DNA of 6,214 bases from Nonlabens sp. (GTDB taxonomy: Bacteria; Bacteroidota; Bacteroidia; Flavobacteriales; Flavobacteriaceae), in NCBI GenBank assembly GCA_030731685.1, contig JANQTO010000119.1, forward strand, positions 1 to 6,214, read 5' to 3'. The position numbers and the translations under genes were made by a program. Positions 1 through 6,214 of this stretch are shown piece by piece. Below the pieces are notes generated by a model. It was not told the origin of the DNA. It saw only the letters and a list, made by a program, of their open reading frames with translations, and searched no databases. How positions within the stretch are numbered: the first letter of the stretch is position 1; each line of letters starts with the position of its first letter.

Positions 1-82
1 TAATACTGCGTTTATACAACGATGTAGTTCGTATATAGTGCTTTAGTTCGTTGTAGGGGTTTAATTTATTAAGCTGGTAATC
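1..82. other. Left-edge stretch with no supported gene
   Basis: No complete gene is visible. In the third plus-strand frame, bases 3-38 read ILRLYNDVVRI followed by TAG, which could be the tail of a gene entering from the left and converging on clpC, but eleven codons cannot establish this. The stretch also has an 8-base direct repeat TAGTTCGT (25-32 and 44-51) and a 7-base inverted repeat ACAACGA/TCGTTGT (16-22 and 48-54). Confidence 0.3.
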
Positions 83-84
83 AT

Positions 85-117
85 AAAAAAAACCGGTCGA
101 TTTAGAATCGACCGGTT
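85..117 (-). terminator. Rho-independent terminator of clpC
   Basis: A perfect 12-bp stem (91-102 paired with 106-117, AACCGGTCGATT and its complement) closes on a 3-base loop at 103-105. Read on the minus strand, the GC-rich stem runs directly into eight T residues (plus-strand A at 85-92, two of them overlapping the stem), the classic intrinsic terminator form. It lies about 25 bases past the clpC stop codon. On the plus strand the stem is followed only by a weak, interrupted T stretch (CTTATTTCATCATTT), so it may also work for a gene converging from the left, but less strongly. Confidence 0.93.
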
Positions 118-141
118 CTTATTTCATCATTTTAAAGAGTT

Positions 142-2706
142 CTACTCGGTAGTTTTCTCTTCTTTTTTCTTTTCAATTTTGATTTTGAGTCCTTCTTCTT
201 TTTTGTCAAAGTCCATAAAAATCGTATCACCTTCTTCAAGTTGACTATTTACAATTTCCTCGGCAAGAGCGTCTTCTATGTATTTTTGAATAGCTCTCTT
301 AAGTGGTCTAGCACCATATTGCTTATCAAAACCCTTATCTGCAATATAATCTTTTGCTTCTTCAGACAATTGTAGGTTGTAACCTAGGCCATCTATACGC
401 GTTATGAGCTTCTTAAGTTCGATTTCTATAATTTTGTGAATGTCTTCACGCTCTAAAGCATTAAACATAATCACATCGTCTATACGGTTTAAGAATTCAG
501 GCGCAAAGGTCTTTTTAAGAGCCGCTTCTATCACGCCTCGAGAATCATCGTCTGCTGAACTTTTCTTTGCCGATGTTCCGAATCCCATACCAGTTCCAAA
601 GTCAGTGAGCTTACGAGCACCAACATTAGAAGTCATAATGATAATAGTGTTTCTAAAGTCTATTTTACGGCCAAGACTGTCAGTCAAGTAACCGTCATCG
701 AGAACTTGTAGTAACATGTTGAACACATCGGGATGCGCTTTTTCTATCTCGTCAAGCAAGATTACTGCATATGGCTTACGTCGTACTTTCTCTGTAAGCT
801 GACCACCTTCTTCATAACCTACGTATCCTGGAGGCGCTCCTACGAGTCTAGAGATAGCAAATTTCTCCATGTATTCACTCATGTCTATGCGTATAAGCGC
901 GCCGTCTGAGTCAAAAAGCTCTTTAGCAAGTACCTTAGCAAGCTGTGTTTTACCAACTCCTGTTTGTCCTAAGAATATGAACGAGCCTATTGGCTTATTA
1001 GGGTCTTTTAACCCAGCGCGATTACGCTGAATCGCTTTAACAACCTGCTTAACAGCTTTTTCTTGGCCTATTACTAGGTTTCCTATGGTATCGTTAAGGT
1101 CTTTAAGCTTCTTAAGTTCTTTTGTGGCAATTCTATTAACTGGAATACCGGTCATCATACTCACAACCTCGGCTACATTTTCCTCTGTCACGGTATCGCG
1201 GTGCAGTTTAGATGCTTCTTCCCAAGCTTCTTGTGCATCGTTGAGAGACTTCTCTAATTTCTTTTCGTCGTCTCTTAGCTTTGCTGCTTGCTCATATTTC
1301 TGTTTCTTAACAACTTCGTTCTTTTGCTCACGTACTTCTTCCAGTTGTTTTTCAATCTCTAGAATTTGTTTAGGAACTTCTATATTGTTAATGTGTATGC
1401 GAGAACCTGCCTCATCCAGTGCATCTATAGCTTTGTCTGGTAGGAAACGGTCAGTCATGTACCTGTTAGTAAGTGTAACACAAGCGACTATTGCTTCATC
1501 AGTGTAAGTTACATTGTGGTGCTCCTCGTACTTGTCCTTTATATTATGTAAAATGGTGATAGTTTCTTCTTCAGATGTAGGTTCTACTATGACCTTTTGA
1601 AATCTACGTTCGAGCGCACCATCTTTTTCAATACTATTACGATATTCGTCTAGAGTCGTTGCACCTATACATTGAATCTCACCTCGCGCTAGGGCTGGTT
1701 TGAACATATTAGATGCGTCCAGCGAGCCTGCAGCGCCACCAGCACCTACAATGGTGTGAATCTCATCTATAAAAAGAATTATATCGTCATTCTTTTCAAG
1801 CTCATTCATAACGGCTTTCATGCGCTCCTCAAATTGACCACGGTATTTAGTTCCTGCAACTAAACTTGCAAGGTCTAATGTAATTACACGCTTGTCATAA
1901 AGTATACGGGAAACCTTACGCTGAAAAATGCGTAGTGCAAGGCCTTCAGCAATCGCGCTTTTACCTACACCTGGTTCACCTATAAGCAGTGGATTGTTCT
2001 TCTTACGACGGCTTAATATTTGAGAAACGCGCTGTATTTCCTCTACACGACCCACAACTGGGTCAAGCTTTCCGTCCTCGGCCATTTTTGATAAGTCACG
2101 GCCAAAGTTGTCCAACACAGGAGTTTTGGATTTTCCAGTGCCTTTCTTCTCTGTACCTTGGGAGAACAGGCTGTCGCCACCAGAACGTTCGTCCATAGGC
2201 TCATCAGAGTCGTCGTCTCTATAAGTGTCGGCAGTAGGCTCTTCCGTATAGCCGTCTTCTTGAGACAGCAAGGTCTTGAATTCTTCCTTTACATTGTCGT
2301 AGTCTACGCTTAGCTTATTAAGAAGCTTTGTGGTAGGGTCATTCTCATTGCGCAATATGCATAGCAATAAATGCGCGGTGTTAATGGAGGTACTTTGAAA
2401 CAGTTTTGCTTCTAGAAACGTTGTCTTTAATGCACGCTCTGCCTGTCTGGTAAGGTGCAGGTTTTTCTTTTCGTTCAGGGAAATGGCTGTAGCACTGTTT
2501 GCAGGAGATAGTATTTCTACCTTGCGTCGCAACACATCTAAATCTGTAATCAATTTAGAAAGTATGGCAATGGCCTTGCCGTCTCCATCGCGCAACAGTC
2601 CTAGCATTAGATGCTCGGTCCCTATAAAATCGTGACCTAACCGCAGCGCTTCTTCCTTGCTGTAGGCAATTACGTCCTTTACTCTTGGTGAAAAATTATC
2701 ATCCAT
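142..2706 (-). CDS. clpC: ClpC-type ATP-dependent Clp protease ATP-binding subunit
   Basis: Cytoplasmic Hsp100/AAA+ unfoldase that threads proteins into the ClpP peptidase. Two Clp_N repeats occupy about residues 1-145, then an acidic linker (about 150-195). The first ATPase domain has Walker A GEPGVGKS (243-250), pore loop GTKYRG (285-290), Walker B with D314 E315, and arginines R367/R368. A short coiled-coil M domain with a UVR-like motif lies near 447-500. The second ATPase domain has Walker A GQTGVGKT (580-587), Walker B D652 E653, pore loop GYVG (627-630), sensor N694, and the GAR sensor-2 motif with R800. MGF at 707-709 sits where the ClpP-docking tripeptide is expected. The short M domain separates it from ClpB and the UVR motif from ClpA. 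At 854 residues it is somewhat longer than Bacillus ClpC (about 810), partly through the acidic linker and a charged Lys/Glu tail. An in-frame TAG lies 27 bases before the ATG with no other start between, so the start is firm. The gene is divergent from gyrA and all catalytic motifs are intact. Confidence 0.97.
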   Translation of the reverse strand: MDDNFSPRVKDVIAYSKEEALRLGHDFIGTEHLMLGLLRDGDGKAIAILSKLITDLDVLRRKVEILSPANSATAISLNEKKNLHLTRQAERALKTTFLEAKLFQSTSINTAHLLLCILRNENDPTTKLLNKLSVDYDNVKEEFKTLLSQEDGYTEEPTADTYRDDDSDEPMDERSGGDSLFSQGTEKKGTGKSKTPVLDNFGRDLSKMAEDGKLDPVVGRVEEIQRVSQILSRRKKNNPLLIGEPGVGKSAIAEGLALRIFQRKVSRILYDKRVITLDLASLVAGTKYRGQFEERMKAVMNELEKNDDIILFIDEIHTIVGAGGAAGSLDASNMFKPALARGEIQCIGATTLDEYRNSIEKDGALERRFQKVIVEPTSEEETITILHNIKDKYEEHHNVTYTDEAIVACVTLTNRYMTDRFLPDKAIDALDEAGSRIHINNIEVPKQILEIEKQLEEVREQKNEVVKKQKYEQAAKLRDDEKKLEKSLNDAQEAWEEASKLHRDTVTEENVAEVVSMMTGIPVNRIATKELKKLKDLNDTIGNLVIGQEKAVKQVVKAIQRNRAGLKDPNKPIGSFIFLGQTGVGKTQLAKVLAKELFDSDGALIRIDMSEYMEKFAISRLVGAPPGYVGYEEGGQLTEKVRRKPYAVILLDEIEKAHPDVFNMLLQVLDDGYLTDSLGRKIDFRNTIIIMTSNVGARKLTDFGTGMGFGTSAKKSSADDDSRGVIEAALKKTFAPEFLNRIDDVIMFNALEREDIHKIIEIELKKLITRIDGLGYNLQLSEEAKDYIADKGFDKQYGARPLKRAIQKYIEDALAEEIVNSQLEEGDTIFMDFDKKEEGLKIKIEKKKEEKTTE

Positions 2707-2714
2707 AATTATTG

Positions 2715-2760
2715 TTTTCCTTTCTTTAGCCTAAAAATACAACATACATTTAGACAAAAA
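2715..2760 (-). promoter_or_regulatory. Candidate clpC promoter and ribosome binding region
   Basis: Read on the minus strand, AAAGGAAAA (2715-2723) has an AAGGA core 11 bases before the clpC ATG and is a plausible weak ribosome binding site. Further upstream, TATTTTTA (2732-2739) matches the Bacteroidota -7 element TAnnTTTG in all but the last base, and TTTTTG (2755-2760) resembles the -33 element. The gap between them is 15 bases, shorter than the roughly 19 usual for this group, so the promoter part is tentative. Confidence 0.25.
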
Positions 2761-2767
2761 GCGTTCC

Positions 2768-2795
2768 TTTTTTAAAAAATGGTTTTTTATGGTTT
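2768..2795. repeat. A-tract/T-tract block with short repeats
   Basis: The block opens with a 12-base T6A6 run (2768-2779). The A6 run is then mirrored across TGG by T6 (2774-2788), giving a small inverted repeat. ATGGTTT occurs twice at a 10-base period (2779-2785 and 2789-2795). Runs of this kind in phase with the helix often give stiff or curved DNA, which would suit a promoter-upstream element, but this is inference from base pattern only. Confidence 0.45.
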
Positions 2796-2814
2796 ACGCT
2801 TTCGCGAAAGCGTA
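2795..2814. repeat. Perfect 20-bp palindrome
   Basis: The half-site TACGCTTTCG is followed at once by its exact reverse complement with no spacer. The symmetry stops at both flanks (T at 2794 against C at 2815). It is the only copy in the window and is much richer in G and C than its AT-rich surroundings. No T run follows on either strand, so it does not look like an intrinsic terminator. It lies about 90 bases upstream of clpC and 165 upstream of gyrA. It could be a dimeric-regulator operator or a dispersed genomic palindrome; from memory, similar GCTTTCGCGAAAGC motifs are common between genes in some marine Flavobacteriaceae, which I could not check. Confidence 0.85.
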
Positions 2815-2855
2815 CTCATTACAGGCAAAATAGGACCGTTAAGGCCTTGTTAAAC

Positions 2856-2864
2856 TTATTCACA
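2856..2864 (+). promoter_or_regulatory. DnaA-box-like 9-mer
   Basis: TTATTCACA fits the classical DnaA-box consensus TTATNCACA. It stands alone: no second box was seen nearby, and dnaA is not in the window, so it does not mark an origin. A match of this quality is expected by chance every few tens of kilobases. Confidence 0.25.
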
Positions 2865-2979
2865 GAGCTTTTTGAATTATGTTAATAAAAACCATATCAA
2901 AGAGTGTGCTAGCCCTTATTAAATCTAGGGATTTCATTAAATTGCCAGTTATAATTTCAACGAAATAAAACAATTTTAA

Positions 2980-5520
2980 ATGGCAGATGGAGAAAAGTTA
3001 ATCCCGATTAATATCGAGGATGAAATGAAGTCAGCATACATCGATTACTCGATGTCAGTCATAGTGTCACGAGCACTGCCAGATGTGCGTGATGGACTTA
3101 AACCAGTTCACAGACGTGTTCTTTACGGAATGTACGAGCTGGGCGTAATGTCTAATCGTGGTTATAAAAAGAGTGCAAGAATAGTAGGTGAGGTACTTGG
3201 AAAATATCACCCACACGGTGATACATCAGTTTACGATGCGATGGTGCGTATGGCCCAAGAGTGGTCCTTACGCTATATGATGGTAGACGGCCAGGGAAAC
3301 TTCGGTAGTGTAGATGGTGACCCGCCAGCGGCAATGCGTTATACAGAGGCGCGTATGCGCAAGATATCTGAAGAAATGCTTGCAGATATAGATAAGGAGA
3401 CTGTAGATATGCAGCTGAACTTTGATGATACTTTAAGTGAGCCAACTGTTTTACCTACTAAAGTCCCTAGCTTGCTTATTAATGGAGCATCTGGTATCGC
3501 CGTAGGTATGGCGACAAACATGCCACCACACAACCTTACAGAGGTTGTCAATGGAACTATCGCTTATATTGAGGATAATGATATTACCATAGACGAATTG
3601 ATGACGCACATCACGGCACCCGATTTCCCTACTGGCGGAATCATTTATGGTTACGATGGTGTTAAAGATGCCATGCACACAGGCCGTGGGCGTATAAAAA
3701 TACGTGGACGTGCTCGCATTGAAGAGGTGAAAGGTCGTGAATGTATTATCGTAGATGAGCTTCCATACCAGGTGAATAAGGCAGACATGATTAAAAAGAC
3801 TGCCGACCTTATCAACGATAAAAAAATAGAAGGTATTTCATCTATACGCGATGAGTCTGACCGCAATGGTATGCGCGTTGTGTATGTTTTGAAAAGAGAT
3901 GCAGTTCCTAATATTGTACTTAATAAATTATATAAGCACACAGCTTTACAATCTAGTTTTAGTGTAAATAATATTTGTCTTGTTGCTGGTAGACCACTAT
4001 TACTAAACGTTAAGGAGATGATTCACTATTTTGTGGAGCATAGACATGATGTGGTTGTAAGACGTACTACCTTTGAATTGCGCAAGGCTGAAGAACGTGC
4101 TCATATTTTAGAAGGGCTTATTATTGCCAGTGATAACATCGATGAGGTTATCGCAATCATTAAGGCGAGTAAAGATGGTGAGGAGGCTCGTAACCGCTTG
4201 ATTGAACGTTTCAGTTTAACTGAAATTCAAGCACGTGCTATCGTAGAAATGCGATTGAGACAGCTTACAGGTCTGGAACAAGATAAACTACGTAATGAAT
4301 ATCAAGATTTATTGTTACTTATTACAGACTTGAAAGAAATTCTCGCTAACAAGGACCGTCGTATGGAAATCATTAAAACGGAACTAGCTGAGGTTAAGGA
4401 AAAATATGGTGACGACCGCAGGTCTGCCATTGAGTATGCCGGTGGAGACTTAAGCGTAGAAGACATGATTGCCGACGAGCAAGTGGTCATCACCATCTCG
4501 CACGCAGGTTATATTAAAAGAACTAGTCTAACCGAGTACAAAACCCAAAACAGAGGTGGCGTAGGGCAGAAGGCAAGTACAACTCGAGACGAAGATTTCT
4601 TAGAGGACCTATTTGTAGGCACAAACCACCAGTACATGCTGTTCTTTACACAAAAAGGAAAATGTTTCTGGATGCGTGTGTACGAAGTTCCAGAAGGTTC
4701 ACGTACCTCTAAAGGACGAGCGATACAAAACCTGATTAACATCGAACAAGATGACAAGGTCAAAGCGGTCATTTGTACACAGGACCTTAAAGATATTGAT
4801 TACATAAACAGTCATTACCTTATTATGGCTACTAAAAAGGGTATCGTTAAGAAAACAACCCTTGAGCAATATTCAAGACCACGTACTAATGGTATCAATG
4901 CTATTACTGTGCGCGATGGAGATGAGTTACTGTCTGTAAAATTAACTACTGGCGACAGTCACGTGATGTTAGGATTGCGCAGCGGTAAGGCCATTCGTTT
5001 TGATGAGTCCAAGACACGTCCAATGGGAAGGAATGCTAGCGGTGTGCGTGGTGTAAGACTTGCAGACGATAATGATGAGGTTATAGGTATGGTCGCAGTA
5101 AACGACATGAATTCAAATATACTCGTAGTTTCAGAAAACGGTTATGGAAAACGCTCTGGATTTGAAGACTACCGTGAGACAAATCGTGGTGGTAAAGGTG
5201 TTAAAACCATTTCTGTGACTGAAAAAACAGGTGGACTCGTAGCATTATTAAATGTTACTGATGAAGATGGTCTTATGATTATAAACAAGTCAGGAGTGGC
5301 AATAAGACTGCATGTTAAGGATTTGAGAGTTATGGGACGAGCAACGCAAGGCGTACGACTTATCAACCTAAAAGGAAACGATAGTATTGCAGCCGTTGCT
5401 AAAGTGGTCAATGAAGAAGAGGACGAAGAGTTAGTGGACCTAGATGGTGAGACTATTGAAGGTCAAGACTCTGCTTCTGAAACTGGCACAACACTTGCAA
5501 CTGACGACAGCGAAGAATAA
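2980..5520 (+). CDS. gyrA: DNA gyrase subunit A
   Basis: Breakage-reunion subunit of the GyrA2GyrB2 type II topoisomerase, which uses ATP to introduce negative supercoils. The catalytic tyrosine is Y121 in the AMRYTE motif, preceded by R120. The quinolone-resistance region reads [10 protein letters not shown] (77-86): T82 and D86 align with E. coli S83 and D87, and Thr there is wild type in several bacteria. The winged-helix and tower regions span about 30-350, including the conserved [14 protein letters not shown] segment near 172-185; a coiled coil follows to about 485. The C-terminal DNA-wrapping pinwheel spans about 495-810, followed by an acidic tail rich in Glu and Asp. The blade-1 GyrA box is QNRGGVG (523-529) and a second box-like TNRGGKG occurs at 734-740. 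At 846 residues the length is normal for GyrA. The GyrA boxes and acidic tail argue against ParC. An in-frame TAA directly precedes the ATG, so the start cannot be extended; no Shine-Dalgarno sequence is seen. The next gene follows after 17 bases, suggesting an operon. Confidence 0.97.
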   Translation: MADGEKLIPINIEDEMKSAYIDYSMSVIVSRALPDVRDGLKPVHRRVLYGMYELGVMSNRGYKKSARIVGEVLGKYHPHGDTSVYDAMVRMAQEWSLRYMMVDGQGNFGSVDGDPPAAMRYTEARMRKISEEMLADIDKETVDMQLNFDDTLSEPTVLPTKVPSLLINGASGIAVGMATNMPPHNLTEVVNGTIAYIEDNDITIDELMTHITAPDFPTGGIIYGYDGVKDAMHTGRGRIKIRGRARIEEVKGRECIIVDELPYQVNKADMIKKTADLINDKKIEGISSIRDESDRNGMRVVYVLKRDAVPNIVLNKLYKHTALQSSFSVNNICLVAGRPLLLNVKEMIHYFVEHRHDVVVRRTTFELRKAEERAHILEGLIIASDNIDEVIAIIKASKDGEEARNRLIERFSLTEIQARAIVEMRLRQLTGLEQDKLRNEYQDLLLLITDLKEILANKDRRMEIIKTELAEVKEKYGDDRRSAIEYAGGDLSVEDMIADEQVVITISHAGYIKRTSLTEYKTQNRGGVGQKASTTRDEDFLEDLFVGTNHQYMLFFTQKGKCFWMRVYEVPEGSRTSKGRAIQNLINIEQDDKVKAVICTQDLKDIDYINSHYLIMATKKGIVKKTTLEQYSRPRTNGINAITVRDGDELLSVKLTTGDSHVMLGLRSGKAIRFDESKTRPMGRNASGVRGVRLADDNDEVIGMVAVNDMNSNILVVSENGYGKRSGFEDYRETNRGGKGVKTISVTEKTGGLVALLNVTDEDGLMIINKSGVAIRLHVKDLRVMGRATQGVRLINLKGNDSIAAVAKVVNEEEDEELVDLDGETIEGQDSASETGTTLATDDSEE

Positions 5521-5537
5521 TTTAAATACTAAACGAT

Positions 5538-6214
5538 ATGAAATTTAATCTAACACTTTGTTTTTTATTGGTAGCGTCTTTGGCTTTTGCTCAGAAAAGA
5601 GAGATTAGAGATGTTGAAAAAGCACTAGAAAGCAGAAAATACGATGAAGCTGTTACCTTATTTCAGGCTATTGATAAAAATGCAGTAGAGGATAAGTACA
5701 AAGCAGATTATGCTTATTTGAAGGGTGCAACAATAATAGGAAGTCCTGAGAACAGCAAAGCAACATTACCTCAAATCAAAGAAGCAAAAGTTTCTTTGAG
5801 AGAATCTGTAAAATTAGACGCCGATAAAAAAGAAGATGTGGATGCTTTGATTGCAAGTGTCAATAATCGACTTTTCAAAATGGCTCAAGATTTTGTGAAG
5901 GCTAATGATACAAAGCAAGCAGCAATTATTATTGACGACCTTTATCTTGAAGACACCTCAAACTTAGAAATGCTCAATAATTCAGCTAAACTATTTTACG
6001 GAGCAGGGGAATTTTCAAAAGCTAAAGAGCGATATGAAGAGCTTTTTGATAAAAATTTCACAGGAGTCTATACAACGTACTATGCAATTAATAAGGCTAA
6101 TGGCGAAAAAATTTCTTTTCCAAACGCCAAAGCTCGTGACTATGCTATACTTTCCAAAGAGTTCAACACACCTACAATGGAAGATTCCTCGTCAGCGGTA
6201 GGTGATATTGTTTT
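5538..6214 (+). CDS. Exported TPR-like protein, C-terminus beyond window
   Basis: The reading frame is open for 225 codons to the right edge, so the gene is incomplete at its 3' end. The protein begins with a clear signal peptide: MK, a hydrophobic core of about 14 residues, then AFA-Q with probable signal peptidase I cleavage after A18. There is no lipobox cysteine at that site (the only early cysteine, C8, lies inside the hydrophobic core). The mature part is helical, charged and has TPR-like segments, for example residues 24-46 (ALESRKYDEAVTLF) and 146-171 (LFYGAGEFSKAKERYEELF). TPRs normally mediate protein binding, so a periplasmic or envelope scaffold role is plausible, but no specific function is recognised. 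It starts 17 bases after gyrA with no terminator between, so it is probably co-transcribed. An in-frame TAA lies 15 bases before the ATG, with no Shine-Dalgarno sequence, and no other ATG lies between, so the start is well supported. Confidence 0.85.
   Translation, partial: MKFNLTLCFLLVASLAFAQKREIRDVEKALESRKYDEAVTLFQAIDKNAVEDKYKADYAYLKGATIIGSPENSKATLPQIKEAKVSLRESVKLDADKKEDVDALIASVNNRLFKMAQDFVKANDTKQAAIIIDDLYLEDTSNLEMLNNSAKLFYGAGEFSKAKERYEELFDKNFTGVYTTYYAINKANGEKISFPNAKARDYAILSKEFNTPTMEDSSSAVGDIV

Larger units (their letters stand above)
2707..2979. other. Divergent clpC-gyrA intergenic region
   Basis: This 273-base spacer must hold the control signals for both clpC (leftward) and gyrA (rightward). 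It contains, from left to right, the candidate clpC start signals, an A-tract/T-tract block, a perfect 20-bp palindrome and a DnaA-box-like 9-mer. It also has a 7-base direct repeat ATTAAAT (2918-2924 and 2936-2942) about 40-60 bases before gyrA, and a short inverted repeat AAATC/GATTT (2921-2925 and 2930-2934). No convincing TAnnTTTG promoter was found for gyrA; a TATAAT string lies at 2949-2954, but that is not the usual sigma motif in Bacteroidota. No small gene was recognised. Confidence 0.6.

Noticed and set aside
440..2198. Plus-strand open frames inside clpC (440-691, 1085-1507, 1989-2198)
   Set aside because: They lie wholly opposite a strongly conserved gene with intact motifs, show no recognisable domain, and have composition expected from the reverse complement of clpC codons.
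142..2706. ClpB disaggregase or ClpA instead of ClpC
   Set aside because: The middle domain is only about 50 residues with a UVR-like motif, far shorter than the ClpB M domain, and ClpA lacks this segment; the MGF docking signature also argues against ClpB.
2795..2814. Palindrome as an intrinsic terminator
   Set aside because: Neither strand has a T run directly after the stem, there is no loop spacer, and it lies between divergent gene starts where no terminator is needed.
2856..2864. Replication origin in the clpC-gyrA spacer
   Set aside because: Only one DnaA-box-like 9-mer is present, with no cluster of boxes and no dnaA gene in the window.
3208..3237. Thr82 in GyrA as an acquired quinolone-resistance change
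   Set aside because: Thr at the E. coli Ser83 position is the natural residue in several susceptible bacteria, and D86 is intact, so resistance cannot be inferred from sequence alone.
3152..5411. Minus-strand open frames inside gyrA
   Set aside because: All are antisense to conserved gyrA codons, several overlap one another in different frames, and none has a recognisable domain or start signal.
2980..5520. Topoisomerase IV subunit ParC instead of GyrA
   Set aside because: The RGG-containing GyrA-box motifs, six-blade-length C-terminal domain and acidic tail fit GyrA.

Overview
The window looks like chromosomal housekeeping DNA from a member of the Flavobacteriia (Bacteroidota), probably a Flavobacteriaceae species. 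The basis is the ClpC and GyrA sequences, which read as flavobacterial forms (judged from memory, no search run). Moderate AT richness, A/T-rich start regions with little or no Shine-Dalgarno sequence, and a signal peptide ending in Ala-Gln all fit that group. No insertion sequence, phage gene, CRISPR array, tRNA or rRNA was seen.

Layout from left to right: bases 1-82 hold no convincing gene, only small repeats and perhaps the last codons of a gene entering from the left. A strong rho-independent terminator at 85-117 closes clpC. clpC (142-2706, minus strand) encodes a complete 854-residue AAA+ unfoldase. A 273-base divergent intergenic region (2707-2979) separates it from gyrA and carries a perfect 20-bp palindrome, an A-tract/T-tract block and one DnaA-box-like 9-mer. 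gyrA (2980-5520, plus strand) encodes a complete 846-residue DNA gyrase subunit A. After only 17 bases and no terminator, a secreted TPR-type protein gene starts at 5538 and runs off the right edge.

The genes do not form one pathway. ClpC, with ClpP, does regulated protein degradation. GyrA, with GyrB (not in the window), supplies negative supercoils. The exported TPR-like protein is probably co-transcribed with gyrA, but its function is unknown. Both complete genes have intact catalytic motifs. I did not find a new biological system here. The items most worth a second look are the 20-bp palindrome, the unusual distribution of GyrA-box motifs in the gyrase C-terminal domain, and the pairing of gyrA with an exported TPR-like protein.
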